A DNA stretch of 64,000 nucleotides. Source: Pedobacter sp. MC2016-15 (GTDB lineage Bacteria > Bacteroidota > Bacteroidia > Sphingobacteriales > Sphingobacteriaceae). Every line of letters begins with the position of its first letter. Position 1 is the stretch's first letter. A program made the position numbers and the translations under genes. Below the pieces are notes generated by a model. It worked only from the letters and a program-made list of their open reading frames with translations. It had not been told where the DNA came from and searched no databases. This document shows positions 17,326 to 25,722 of this stretch, in pieces. The DNA lies in the NCBI RefSeq assembly GCF_026239695.1, contig NZ_JAPIVS010000001.1, forward strand, positions 682,001 through 746,000, in the 5' to 3' direction.

Positions 17326-19242
17326 ATGGCCAGCAAGTCTCCTTTAAAGATTTCTATCAGGATTCTTGCCGCATTTTGCGCAGGAATAAGCGTTCTGCAC
17401 TACTGTGATTTTACCAAATTAAATTTGTTTATTCATATTCTCCTAATTTTAGATTTACTTTTACTTTTCATATTCAATTACTTATACAAATCACTTAAAG
17501 TTTATAATCACAAACCAATATTAACTTTCCTGCTCCTAATGTGCTTTTTTCTTCTGGGAGCATCCCGTACGCTAACGCATCCTGATACTTTAAATTCTGA
17601 TCATTTTTCAGAAAAAAAAGCAGCGTTTCTAAAGATTTACGTTGATGAAGAGCCCAGAGAAACTGCGGGATCTTTACGCTTCAGGGCCAGGGTAATCTCT
17701 CCTGCATCTGGCGGTCTGCTCATGCTCAGTATACGATCTGGAGAGAACCCGTTTCCTGCAGTAACTTATGGTCAGGTTTACCTGATCCCCGCCCGGTTTA
17801 AGGAGATTCCTGCACCCCGCAATCCGGGGGAATTTGACAGCAAAACCTGGATGGCCAACCAGCACATTTATCACCAGGCTTTTCTTTCCGGTACCGAGCT
17901 GGTCCCACTCCATCAGCAAATGGGTTCTCCACTGCTGAGGTATACCCTGGCAGTCCGCAAAGAACAGGTTGAGCTTTACCGGAAACTCATCAGAAATAAC
18001 GAAGCTTTTGCCGTTGCTGCTACCCTGATTCTTGGCTACCGGGCAGACCTGGATGCGGAAACGATGGCCGCATATTCCCGGACCGGAACCATCCATGCGC
18101 TTTCTGTTTCGGGCATGCATGTGGCATTGGTATACCTCGTCCTGGAATACGCCCTGGCATGGATGAACAGGAGAACATTCCTGAAATGGATGAAGATGCT
18201 GATCATCATCAGCCTGATCTGGTTTTATACCCTTATTACCGGATGCTCAGCATCTGTATTGCGGTCGGCCATCATGCTCTCCATGCTGATCCTTACCAAA
18301 GTATTGCGCAGGAATAGTGACGGATACCATGTCCTTACCGTATCCGCTTTTTGTCTGCTTTTCAATGAACCTGCACTGCTCTGGGATGTAGGCTTTCAGC
18401 TTTCATACCTTGCCGTCCTGGGTTTGATTTATCTGCAGCCAGGGATCTTCGCGCTGATAACTTTTACGTACTGGCCATTACAGCAGGTATGGAGCATCAT
18501 CTCCGTATCCCTGGCTGCACAGTTGTTTACCTGGCCGCTAAGCATCTACTATTTTCACCAGTTCCCGGTTTATTTTCTGCTTAGCAATTTGTTTATCACA
18601 CTGCCGGTAACCATACTGATGTACATAGGACTATCCATATTGATCTTTCGTTTCTACTGGCTGTCAGTTCCATTTGAGTGGCTTTTGACTTTCATGAACA
18701 AGGGCCTGTCCAAAATTGCCGGCCTCCCCTACTCAACCATCAACCAGATCTGGATTTCGGAGATTCAACTCCTTTTGTTTAGTGCAGCGCTCCTCCTTTT
18801 GCTGAGAGCTTTTTCAGAAAAAACCATCTCTCATTTATTTGGCGGACTCGTATTGCTGATCCTTTTCCAGGCCTCGCTGCTGCGCGATAAGACAGCCGCT
18901 CATCAGCAGATGGTCATCATCTTTTATGCGATCAATAAACACTACGCAGCGGCTTTTCTTCAGGGAAATAAAGCCTTAGTCCTGACAAGTCTTTCTCCGG
19001 GCACTGCGGCTTTTAAATACCACATACAGCCCGCGCTTGACCAGAGGAAGATTGTCAGCATCAGCATTCAGCGGAAAAGCCTGACCGGAGATCACCTGCT
19101 CCGCTTCGGGAAGTTCAGGATCCTGCTGCCCCTGCACGGTAGGTTCGTAGCTAAAATTGACAAAGACACGCTGAATTTTAAAAACTCTGTTCTTGTATTC
19201 AAACAAATAAAAGCATCTTTGGTTAACCTAAAAAAAATATAA
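17326..19242 (+). CDS. comEC: ComEC/Rec2-family DNA uptake channel protein
   Basis: This 638-residue polytopic inner-membrane protein is expected to carry single-stranded DNA across the inner membrane. The start is set at the ATG one base after the upstream stop; the frame is open further upstream but overlaps the barrel gene. The N-terminus has several membrane spans, then a DUF4131-like soluble domain (FREKIPAPRNPGEFD-type region near 150-175). The Competence core follows (RTGTIHALSVSGMHVALVYL; TGCSASVLRSAIMLSM; DVGFQLSYLAVLGL). The C-terminal 130 residues lack the HxHxDH metallo-beta-lactamase motif found in many ComEC proteins, so the nuclease-like domain is absent, as in some Bacteroidota. 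Confidence 0.9.
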   Translation: MASKSPLKISIRILAAFCAGISVLHYCDFTKLNLFIHILLILDLLLLFIFNYLYKSLKVYNHKPILTFLLLMCFFLLGASRTLTHPDTLNSDHFSEKKAAFLKIYVDEEPRETAGSLRFRARVISPASGGLLMLSIRSGENPFPAVTYGQVYLIPARFKEIPAPRNPGEFDSKTWMANQHIYHQAFLSGTELVPLHQQMGSPLLRYTLAVRKEQVELYRKLIRNNEAFAVAATLILGYRADLDAETMAAYSRTGTIHALSVSGMHVALVYLVLEYALAWMNRRTFLKWMKMLIIISLIWFYTLITGCSASVLRSAIMLSMLILTKVLRRNSDGYHVLTVSAFCLLFNEPALLWDVGFQLSYLAVLGLIYLQPGIFALITFTYWPLQQVWSIISVSLAAQLFTWPLSIYYFHQFPVYFLLSNLFITLPVTILMYIGLSILIFRFYWLSVPFEWLLTFMNKGLSKIAGLPYSTINQIWISEIQLLLFSAALLLLLRAFSEKTISHLFGGLVLLILFQASLLRDKTAAHQQMVIIFYAINKHYAAAFLQGNKALVLTSLSPGTAAFKYHIQPALDQRKIVSISIQRKSLTGDHLLRFGKFRILLPLHGRFVAKIDKDTLNFKNSVLVFKQIKASLVNLKKI

Positions 19243-19258
19243 ACCTATTCGTATTCAC

Positions 19259-20038
19259 ATGATATCACCCCTGGTCTTATATACTGTGAGCAACCGTATT
19301 GCTACGATTTCGCTGAACCGTCCTGAAAAACGTAACGCTTTTAACCCTGAACTGGTCAGTTCCCTGACAGCAGCACTGCTACAGGCATCAGATGACGAAG
19401 AGGTGAAAGTGATTATTCTGAAGGCAGAGGGAAACACATTCAGTGCAGGTGCAGATCTGGAATATTTGCAGCAATTGCAGCAGAACAGCCATGAGGACAA
19501 TGTCAGAGACAGTGAGAACCTGAAAACGCTGTTTACCACCATCTACTATTTACCCAAAGTGGTTATTGCACAAGTAGAAGGACATGCGATTGCAGGGGGA
19601 TGCGGACTGGCGACGGTTTGCGATATTACCTTTGCCATTCCGGAAGCCAATTTTGGCTACACTGAAGTCAAACTGGGTTTTGTTCCCGCCATTGTATCCT
19701 GCTTCCTGATGCGCAAAACAGGTGAGACCATTGCTAAAAAGATCTTGCTTACAGGAGATTTATTCTCCGCAGAGCAGGCATTGGCGTATAATTTGATTAC
19801 CTATGTAACAAATAAAGAAGAAATCAGTCAGACAGTACATGATTTTGCGCTGAAGCTCTGCAATGAGACTTCGGGTAATTCATTAATGGTGACGAAGCAG
19901 CTTATCGGACAAACGACTAATCCTGCATTGGAAAATGCCCTTAACTTAGCTGTGCAGATCAATGCCAGGGTCAGGGAAAGCGATGATTTCAAAAAAGGTA
20001 TTGCTGCCTTTATCAGCAAGGAAAAAATTAAATGGTAA
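19259..20038 (+). CDS. enoyl-CoA hydratase/isomerase family protein (LiuC-like)
   Basis: The 259-residue crotonase-fold protein has NRPEKRNAFN at the N-terminus, the first oxyanion-hole region FSAGADLEYL and the second GHAIAGGCGLATVCD. The Glu usually found in CELA is Gly here, while the second catalytic Glu is kept in GYTEVKLGFVPA. This pattern, with FVPAIVSCF, resembles methylglutaconyl-CoA hydratases of leucine breakdown (LiuC) more than fatty-acid beta-oxidation hydratases; that is an inference from motif similarity. The gene follows comEC by 16 bp and precedes a secreted protein by 17 bp, so they are probably co-transcribed without an obvious functional link. Confidence 0.8.
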   Translation: MISPLVLYTVSNRIATISLNRPEKRNAFNPELVSSLTAALLQASDDEEVKVIILKAEGNTFSAGADLEYLQQLQQNSHEDNVRDSENLKTLFTTIYYLPKVVIAQVEGHAIAGGCGLATVCDITFAIPEANFGYTEVKLGFVPAIVSCFLMRKTGETIAKKILLTGDLFSAEQALAYNLITYVTNKEEISQTVHDFALKLCNETSGNSLMVTKQLIGQTTNPALENALNLAVQINARVRESDDFKKGIAAFISKEKIKW

Positions 20039-20055
20039 ACTATAAATAAAACAAT

Positions 20056-20727
20056 ATGTTAAAGTCGATTAAAACGAGTGTACTTGCTGCAATTCTGATC
20101 AGCACCGCTGTACTTGCACATGCACAGAAAAAAGTTAATGAAGGTACACTTACTTATGCTGTTACCTATGATTTAAGTGCTGACCAAAAGGCGATGGCTG
20201 CACAGCTGCCGCCAGAAACGAAATTCAAATTCAACGGAAGCCTGATCAAACTTGAAATGGAGCAGGGACCTGCAAAGATCACCGTAATCAATGATGCCGT
20301 TGCAAAAACCGGTCTTGTATTGGTAGATGTACCTATCGCACAAAAACAATTTGCCGTAAAAACTTCCAAAGAAGATAACGAGCAGATGATGGGTAAAACA
20401 CCTGTACTGAGTGATTTCAAAGCTACTGGTGAGAAGCAAAAATTAGGCAATTACGATACAGAGAAATATACCTACAAAGATGAAACCGGCGCCACGTTTG
20501 AACTTTGGGCTACCAACGACATTCAGTTGCCTGAAGGTATCTCGGGATCAGAGTTTAAAGCACTTGGAGCTACTCCGGTAAAATTCAGCAGGGTACAAAA
20601 TGGTGTTAAAGCCAATATCGTCATCAAAAATCTGGTAGAGGAAAAAGTGGGTCCAATCTCATTAGCCGTTCCACCGTCATATGAACTGACTACCATGGAA
20701 GCGCTTAAAGCAATGGGCGGTCAATAA
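20056..20727 (+). CDS. secreted protein, DUF4412-like
   Basis: The 223-residue protein has a clear signal peptide (MLKSIKTSVLAAILISTAVLAHA, cleavage before QKKV). The mature part begins with GTLTYAVTYDL, then alternating beta strands and an internal NYDTEKYTYKDETGATFELW segment. This pattern is typical of the periplasmic or outer-membrane DUF4412/GLPGLI-like beta-rich proteins of Bacteroidota. Function is unknown. It is the last gene of the run beginning near 14.9 kb. No terminator hairpin was seen before the next gene. Confidence 0.65.
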   Translation: MLKSIKTSVLAAILISTAVLAHAQKKVNEGTLTYAVTYDLSADQKAMAAQLPPETKFKFNGSLIKLEMEQGPAKITVINDAVAKTGLVLVDVPIAQKQFAVKTSKEDNEQMMGKTPVLSDFKATGEKQKLGNYDTEKYTYKDETGATFELWATNDIQLPEGISGSEFKALGATPVKFSRVQNGVKANIVIKNLVEEKVGPISLAVPPSYELTTMEALKAMGGQ

Positions 20728-20776
20728 AAAAGAAATAATTTTACAAAGTCAGGATTTTTAGCGCTGCAAATTTATC

Positions 20777-20784
20777 TAAGTTTG
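20777..20784 (+). promoter_or_regulatory. -7 box just before LtaS-like gene
   Basis: TAAGTTTG matches TAnnTTTG exactly and ends only 5 bp before the ATG at 20790. If used, transcription would start at or next to the start codon, giving a leaderless or near-leaderless mRNA. No -33 TTG at standard spacing is obvious. Confidence 0.4.
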
Positions 20785-20789
20785 CGGTA

Positions 20790-22655
20790 ATGTTAAAAGT
20801 CCTGATTTTTTTTGCCCGGTTTTTTATATTCTGGCTACTGTTCTTTCTGCTGGACAGAATCATTTTCGTATGTAATTTTCTGAATGACATACCAAATGGC
20901 AGATTGATCGAAACGTTGTCTATTGCCTGGCATGGCATCCGGCTTGATCTCGCCGCAGCAGCTTACATGATCGCTGCACCCCTGCTGTATTTCATTTTCA
21001 GCTACCTTATCCTTCCTGCAAAGAGAGAAATGCACTGGCTCAGAACCCTGAACAAAGTTTACATCGTACTGTTCAGCGTCATCTCAGTAATCAACCTCAA
21101 TATCTATCGCGAGTGGGGCAGTAAAATCAATTCCAAAGCCCTGCGATTTGCATTTTCATCGCCAAATGAAGCGCTTGCTTCCAGCGCCTCCTCTCCCATC
21201 ATTATAAATATTTTTATTCTGGCCCTTCTGATCGCTTCCGGCTTCGTGCTGAACAAATGGATCCTTGCCAAAGACTTGTCACCGGAGAAAGCTCCATTAT
21301 GGGCTAAAATTCCTTTCAGTGTCTTGCTGCTTGGGCTAACATTTCTGATGATCCGCGGAGGCTGGGGCGTATCTCCAAATAACCAGAGCATGGCCTACTA
21401 CAGCGATCAGCAGATACTCAACCACGCCGCTGTCAATACAGAATGGAATTTGATAGCTGATGTCCTTAAATCAAGGCGTAAGCAGCGGAACCCCTATAAT
21501 TACCTGCCGGAACACACCGCCATTCAGGAAATCAGGAATTTATACAGCATCCAAAAGGATTCCACTGTTCATATTCTCAAAAACAACCGCCCCAATGTGG
21601 TGCTCATCATCATGGAAAGTTTTACGGCCGACCTCACCAAAACGCTGGGCGATGAAGATGGGATAACCCCAAAATTTGACAGCCTGGTCAGGCAGGGTGT
21701 GCTGTTCAGCAAAATCTATTCTGCCGGCAACAGAACTGATAAAGGCATTATCGGAACACTTGCCGGATACCCCAGCCTGGCAGCAGAAAGCATCGTAAAG
21801 TTCCCGGAGAAAATGGAAAAAATTCCTTCGATACCGGGTGCCCTGCTAAAAAATGGTTACCAGACCTCCTTTTTTTACGGCGGGCAGTCGGAGTTTGACA
21901 ATTATAAGGCATTTATACTCAGTCATGGTTACCAGCTGCTGGTGGACAAGTCAAGTTTCAATAGTAAAGACATGAATTCTAAATGGGGAGCGTATGACGG
22001 GACGGTATTTAATGCCCAGCTGAAACACCTCAACCAGGCAAAAACACCCTTCTTCTCTACCCAGATGACGCTTACCAACCATGAGCCCTTTGAAGTACCG
22101 GGTGCCTATAAATTTGGGAACAGCGACAATGTCGCTAAATTTAAAAGTACGGCCTTCTACACAGATTCCTGTCTGAACGACTTCCTGACTAAAGCAAAAA
22201 AACAACCCTGGTATGCCAATACGCTCTTCATTTTTGTAGCCGACCACGGGCACATTATGCCGAAAGGACGTAATCAGGTCTATATCCCCCAGCGATACCA
22301 CATCCCGCTGTTATTTTTCGGCGATGTCATCAAAGAGCAGTACCGTGGAAAAAATATGGATGGTGTCGGCAGCCAGATTGACATCGCCTCTACCCTCCTT
22401 CATCAGCTGGATATCAGTGCAGAGCCTTTTATCTGGAGCAAAAACCTGTTCAATCCGAACAGCAAATCCTTCGCTTATTTTAGCTGGGACAACGGAATGG
22501 GTTTTATCGATAACAAACAATGTGTTACATTTGACAATGTAGGTAAGACGGTTTTATACAATGACCGTCCCCAGGACGCCGGAAATACAAAGCTGCTGCT
22601 GAAGAATGCCCAATCTTTTATGCAGTCGGCCTACCATCACTTTCTGTCGCTCTGA
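20790..22655 (+). CDS. LtaS-like membrane phosphoglycerol transferase / sulfatase-fold protein
   Basis: The 621-residue protein has about five hydrophobic segments in its first 200 residues, then an extracytoplasmic alkaline-phosphatase/sulfatase fold. Visible active-site features include NVVLIIMESFTADL (metal-binding Glu), SAGNRTDKGIIGTL with the presumed nucleophile Thr near 317, and FVADHGHIMPKG (Asp-His-x-His metal site). These match the lipoteichoic acid synthase / OpgB superfamily. Gram-negative Bacteroidota have no lipoteichoic acid, so the substrate is probably another periplasmic glycan or lipid that receives phosphoglycerol or phosphoethanolamine; this is inference. It stands alone, 61 bp before a peptidase gene. 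Confidence 0.85.
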   Translation: MLKVLIFFARFFIFWLLFFLLDRIIFVCNFLNDIPNGRLIETLSIAWHGIRLDLAAAAYMIAAPLLYFIFSYLILPAKREMHWLRTLNKVYIVLFSVISVINLNIYREWGSKINSKALRFAFSSPNEALASSASSPIIINIFILALLIASGFVLNKWILAKDLSPEKAPLWAKIPFSVLLLGLTFLMIRGGWGVSPNNQSMAYYSDQQILNHAAVNTEWNLIADVLKSRRKQRNPYNYLPEHTAIQEIRNLYSIQKDSTVHILKNNRPNVVLIIMESFTADLTKTLGDEDGITPKFDSLVRQGVLFSKIYSAGNRTDKGIIGTLAGYPSLAAESIVKFPEKMEKIPSIPGALLKNGYQTSFFYGGQSEFDNYKAFILSHGYQLLVDKSSFNSKDMNSKWGAYDGTVFNAQLKHLNQAKTPFFSTQMTLTNHEPFEVPGAYKFGNSDNVAKFKSTAFYTDSCLNDFLTKAKKQPWYANTLFIFVADHGHIMPKGRNQVYIPQRYHIPLLFFGDVIKEQYRGKNMDGVGSQIDIASTLLHQLDISAEPFIWSKNLFNPNSKSFAYFSWDNGMGFIDNKQCVTFDNVGKTVLYNDRPQDAGNTKLLLKNAQSFMQSAYHHFLSL

Positions 22656-22715
22656 TCAAAAAACCTGCAGGAGCCTGAAGCTCAAAACTAACTGAAATAA
22701 AAATATTGACACCCA

Positions 22716-24890
22716 ATGAAGCAAAAACTAATTTTAAAACTTAGCCTGCTGCTGCTGGTCAGTTTTTTCTGTGCAAATACCTACGCACAAACAGAAAAGG
22801 GAATTAACTGGACAAAAGACGGCAATGGCTATTATGACATCTCTGATGGAGAAATTGTTGACATCACCCTTCCAAAAAGGGACAGAAAGACTATTCTCAA
22901 CAGAACTCAGCTGACACCACAGGGCGCTAACCAACCGCTGAAGATTAAAAGTTTTGTCATCTCCGCTGATGGTACCAAAGTACTCATCTATACCAACGCA
23001 AAAAGAGTATGGCGCTACGAAACAAGAGGTGATTACTGGCTGGCCGACCTCAAAGCAAACATACTGATACAGATCGGAAAGGATAAGCCTGCTTCATCGT
23101 TGATGTTTGCTAAACTTTCTCCTGATGCAAGTAAGGTAGCCTATGTGAGCGGACACAACCTGTATGTGGATGATCTTGCCTCAAAAACTACTACAGCCCT
23201 GACCACTGACGGCAACGACCGGCTGATCAACGGAACGTTCGACTGGGTGTACGAGGAAGAATTCGACTGCAGGGATGGTTTCAGATGGAGCCCTGACGGA
23301 ACTTCGATCGCCTACTGGCAGATTGATGCGAGAAAGATCAAAAACTTCCTGATGATCAACAACACGGATTCTATCTATCCTTTTGTAGTCCCTGTGGAAT
23401 ACCCGATTGTTGGAGAAAACCCTTCGGCATGCAAACTTGGTATTGTCAACATCAGTACCGCAAAAACTAACTGGGTAGATGTTCCCGGTGATCAGGTCCA
23501 GAACTATATCCCCAGGATGGACTGGATACCCAACACCAGTGATATCATCCTCCAGCAACTGAACAGGGAGCAAAATGTCTCCAAATTATTTGTAGCCAGC
23601 GCACAGACCGGCACGGTTAAAAACATTTATACCGAAACAGATAAGGCATGGGTTGATGCTGCTCCGCAATGGCACTGGATCAATGGTGGCAAGGAGTTTA
23701 TCTGGATCAGCGAAAAAGACGGCTGGCGTCATTACTACCGGATCAGCAAGGATGGTAAAAAACAAACGCTGATCAATAAAGGTGCTTATGATGTGATTGA
23801 AAGCAGTCTGATCGATGAGAAAAACAACACTTTCTATTTTATGGCATCGCCGGCTAATGCTACCCAAAAATATTTGTATAAAACTAAACTGGATGGCAAA
23901 GGCCAGCTGGAGCGCGTGACACCATCGATTTTTCCTGGCACACATGAGTATGACATCTCACCGAACGGAAGTTTTGCAAGCCATACTTATGAAAGTGCTA
24001 ATGTCAGCCCGATCAGGGAATGGATGCGTATCGATACCGGTAATCCTTTTACCATGGAAGGCAGCTTAACCAACCAGCTGGGCAGGATGCAGCAGCCTAA
24101 AAATAAAGTGGAGTTCTTCAAGGTGAAAACTGATGATGGTACCGAACTAGATGCCTGGATGAAAAAACCTGATAATTTTGACCAAACCAAGAAGTACCCG
24201 GTGGTATTTTATGTTTACGGAGAACCTGCCTCACAAACAGTGACGGATACTTATGGTGTTGGTTATAACTTCTTGTATGCGGGTGATATGCCTAAAGATG
24301 GATATATCTATATTTCTATTGAAAACCGTGGCGCCCCTGCACCAAAAGGACGTGAGTTCCGCAAGAGCATTTATAAAAATATAGGCTTACTGAATATTAA
24401 TGATCAGGCTTCCGCAGCGAAGAAGATCCTCGAATGGCCTTTTATTGATAAAGACCGTGTGGCCGTCTGGGGATGGAGCGGTGGCGGTTCATCCACATTG
24501 AACCTGATGTTCCAGCATCCGGAAATCTATAAAACCGGAATAGCCATTGCAGCAGTGGGCAACCAGCTTACTTATGACAATATTTACCAGGAAAGGTATA
24601 TGGGATCGCCATTAAAATCCAAGGAAGCTTATGTTAAGGGTTCTCCGATCACGTATGCAAAAAACCTGCAGGGCAATCTTTTGTATATTCATGGAACGGG
24701 AGATGACAATGTGCATTATCAAAATGCAGAAATGCTGATTGATGAACTGATCCGCAACCAGAAGGTTTTTCAGATGATGTCATATCCTAACCGCACACAT
24801 AGCATTGGCGAAGGTGCCGGAACCAGGGAGCACCTGGCAAGGACATACACCAAATTTCTTCAGGAGCATTGTGCTCCCGGAGGGAAATAA
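22716..24890 (+). CDS. dipeptidyl peptidase IV-family S9 peptidase
   Basis: The 724-residue exported serine peptidase has a signal peptide (LLLLVSFFCANTYA, cleavage before Q). An N-terminal beta-propeller (about 50-480) contains the DPP-IV double-Glu motif in DWVYEEEFDCRDGFRWSPDG, which binds the substrate N-terminus. The C-terminal alpha/beta hydrolase has nucleophile GWSGGGSS near 587, Asp in GTGDDNVH near 664 and His in NRTHSIG near 693. All catalytic residues are present, so an active periplasmic dipeptidyl peptidase, probably releasing X-Pro dipeptides, is expected. It is followed by a strong terminator. Confidence 0.93.
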   Translation: MKQKLILKLSLLLLVSFFCANTYAQTEKGINWTKDGNGYYDISDGEIVDITLPKRDRKTILNRTQLTPQGANQPLKIKSFVISADGTKVLIYTNAKRVWRYETRGDYWLADLKANILIQIGKDKPASSLMFAKLSPDASKVAYVSGHNLYVDDLASKTTTALTTDGNDRLINGTFDWVYEEEFDCRDGFRWSPDGTSIAYWQIDARKIKNFLMINNTDSIYPFVVPVEYPIVGENPSACKLGIVNISTAKTNWVDVPGDQVQNYIPRMDWIPNTSDIILQQLNREQNVSKLFVASAQTGTVKNIYTETDKAWVDAAPQWHWINGGKEFIWISEKDGWRHYYRISKDGKKQTLINKGAYDVIESSLIDEKNNTFYFMASPANATQKYLYKTKLDGKGQLERVTPSIFPGTHEYDISPNGSFASHTYESANVSPIREWMRIDTGNPFTMEGSLTNQLGRMQQPKNKVEFFKVKTDDGTELDAWMKKPDNFDQTKKYPVVFYVYGEPASQTVTDTYGVGYNFLYAGDMPKDGYIYISIENRGAPAPKGREFRKSIYKNIGLLNINDQASAAKKILEWPFIDKDRVAVWGWSGGGSSTLNLMFQHPEIYKTGIAIAAVGNQLTYDNIYQERYMGSPLKSKEAYVKGSPITYAKNLQGNLLYIHGTGDDNVHYQNAEMLIDELIRNQKVFQMMSYPNRTHSIGEGAGTREHLARTYTKFLQEHCAPGGK

Positions 24891-24892
24891 TC

Positions 24893-24933
24893 AAAAAAGG
24901 CTTGCAGAAATAAATATCCTGCAAGCCTTTTTT
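24893..24933. terminator. bidirectional terminator between DPP and SDR genes
   Basis: A perfect stem (GGCTTGCAG 24899-24907 with CTGCAAGCC 24919-24927), extended by a run of A on the left and T on the right, can end both convergent genes. Confidence 0.85.
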
Positions 24934-24935
24934 GA

Positions 24936-25712
24936 TTAAGCGCCCTGCCCAATGTTGATGGACAATCCTCCGTCCATAAAATAAGTACTACCAGTCACAT
25001 AATTAGCTTCCTCTGAGGCGAGAAACAGTGCTAAATAAGCAATCTCTTCCGCCTTTCCGGCTCTGCCAAGAGGAATATTCTCCTCCGCTCTTTTACGAAC
25101 TTCAGGATCGTCCATTGCTTCCTGGTTCATTGCCGTCAGAATCATTCCCGGTGCAATATTATTTACATTGATACCAAATGGTGCTGTCTCCAGCGCCACT
25201 GTGCGCATAAAATTTCTGACACCTGCTTTTGAGGCATTATAATCTGCATTGCCGGGAGCATTGATCTCCTCGTGTACGGAGGAGATATTGATGATCTTGC
25301 CCGGTTTTTTTAATCCTTTACGGTGTTGTATAAATTTCCTGCTACAAAAAAATGTGCCATATAAGTTGGTACGAATAGTTTTATCAAAAGTGTCCGTCTC
25401 CATCTCGTCGATCGGGATCCCGGAACCATTCACCCCGGAATTGTTCACCAGAATATCTATGCCGCCGAAATCTTTGATCAGCTCCTCCATACGTTCTTCC
25501 ACTTCCTCTTCATCACTCACATCCAGGCGGATCAGGCGTGACTCCTCCTGATGCTCCTGCACGAGTTTCAGTGCTTCTTCCCCGCGCTCCTGTTTGCTAT
25601 GATAGCAAACGATCAATTTAGCCCCCTGTTTGGCAAATTCTAAGGCAATAGCGAGCCCGATACCGGAATCTGATCCGGTCACGAGGGCTACTTTGTTCTC
25701 CAATTTTTTCAT
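24936..25712 (-). CDS. short-chain dehydrogenase, glucose 1-dehydrogenase-like
   Basis: This 258-residue classical SDR has the nucleotide motif TGSDSGIG near residues 13-20, the NNSG motif, catalytic Ser in NISSVHE and the YNASK Tyr/Lys pair near 155-159, and a C-terminal YVTGSTYFMDGG typical of glucose 1-dehydrogenase-like SDRs. The cofactor cannot be fixed from sequence with certainty. It lies 10 bp downstream of a GH15 glucoamylase on the same strand, suggesting a pathway in which glucose freed from glycogen-like or trehalose-like glucosides is oxidised. That link is an inference from the operon. All catalytic residues are present. Confidence 0.85.
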   Translation of the reverse strand: MKKLENKVALVTGSDSGIGLAIALEFAKQGAKLIVCYHSKQERGEEALKLVQEHQEESRLIRLDVSDEEEVEERMEELIKDFGGIDILVNNSGVNGSGIPIDEMETDTFDKTIRTNLYGTFFCSRKFIQHRKGLKKPGKIINISSVHEEINAPGNADYNASKAGVRNFMRTVALETAPFGINVNNIAPGMILTAMNQEAMDDPEVRKRAEENIPLGRAGKAEEIAYLALFLASEEANYVTGSTYFMDGGLSINIGQGA

Positions 25713-25722
25713 TTGTATATCT

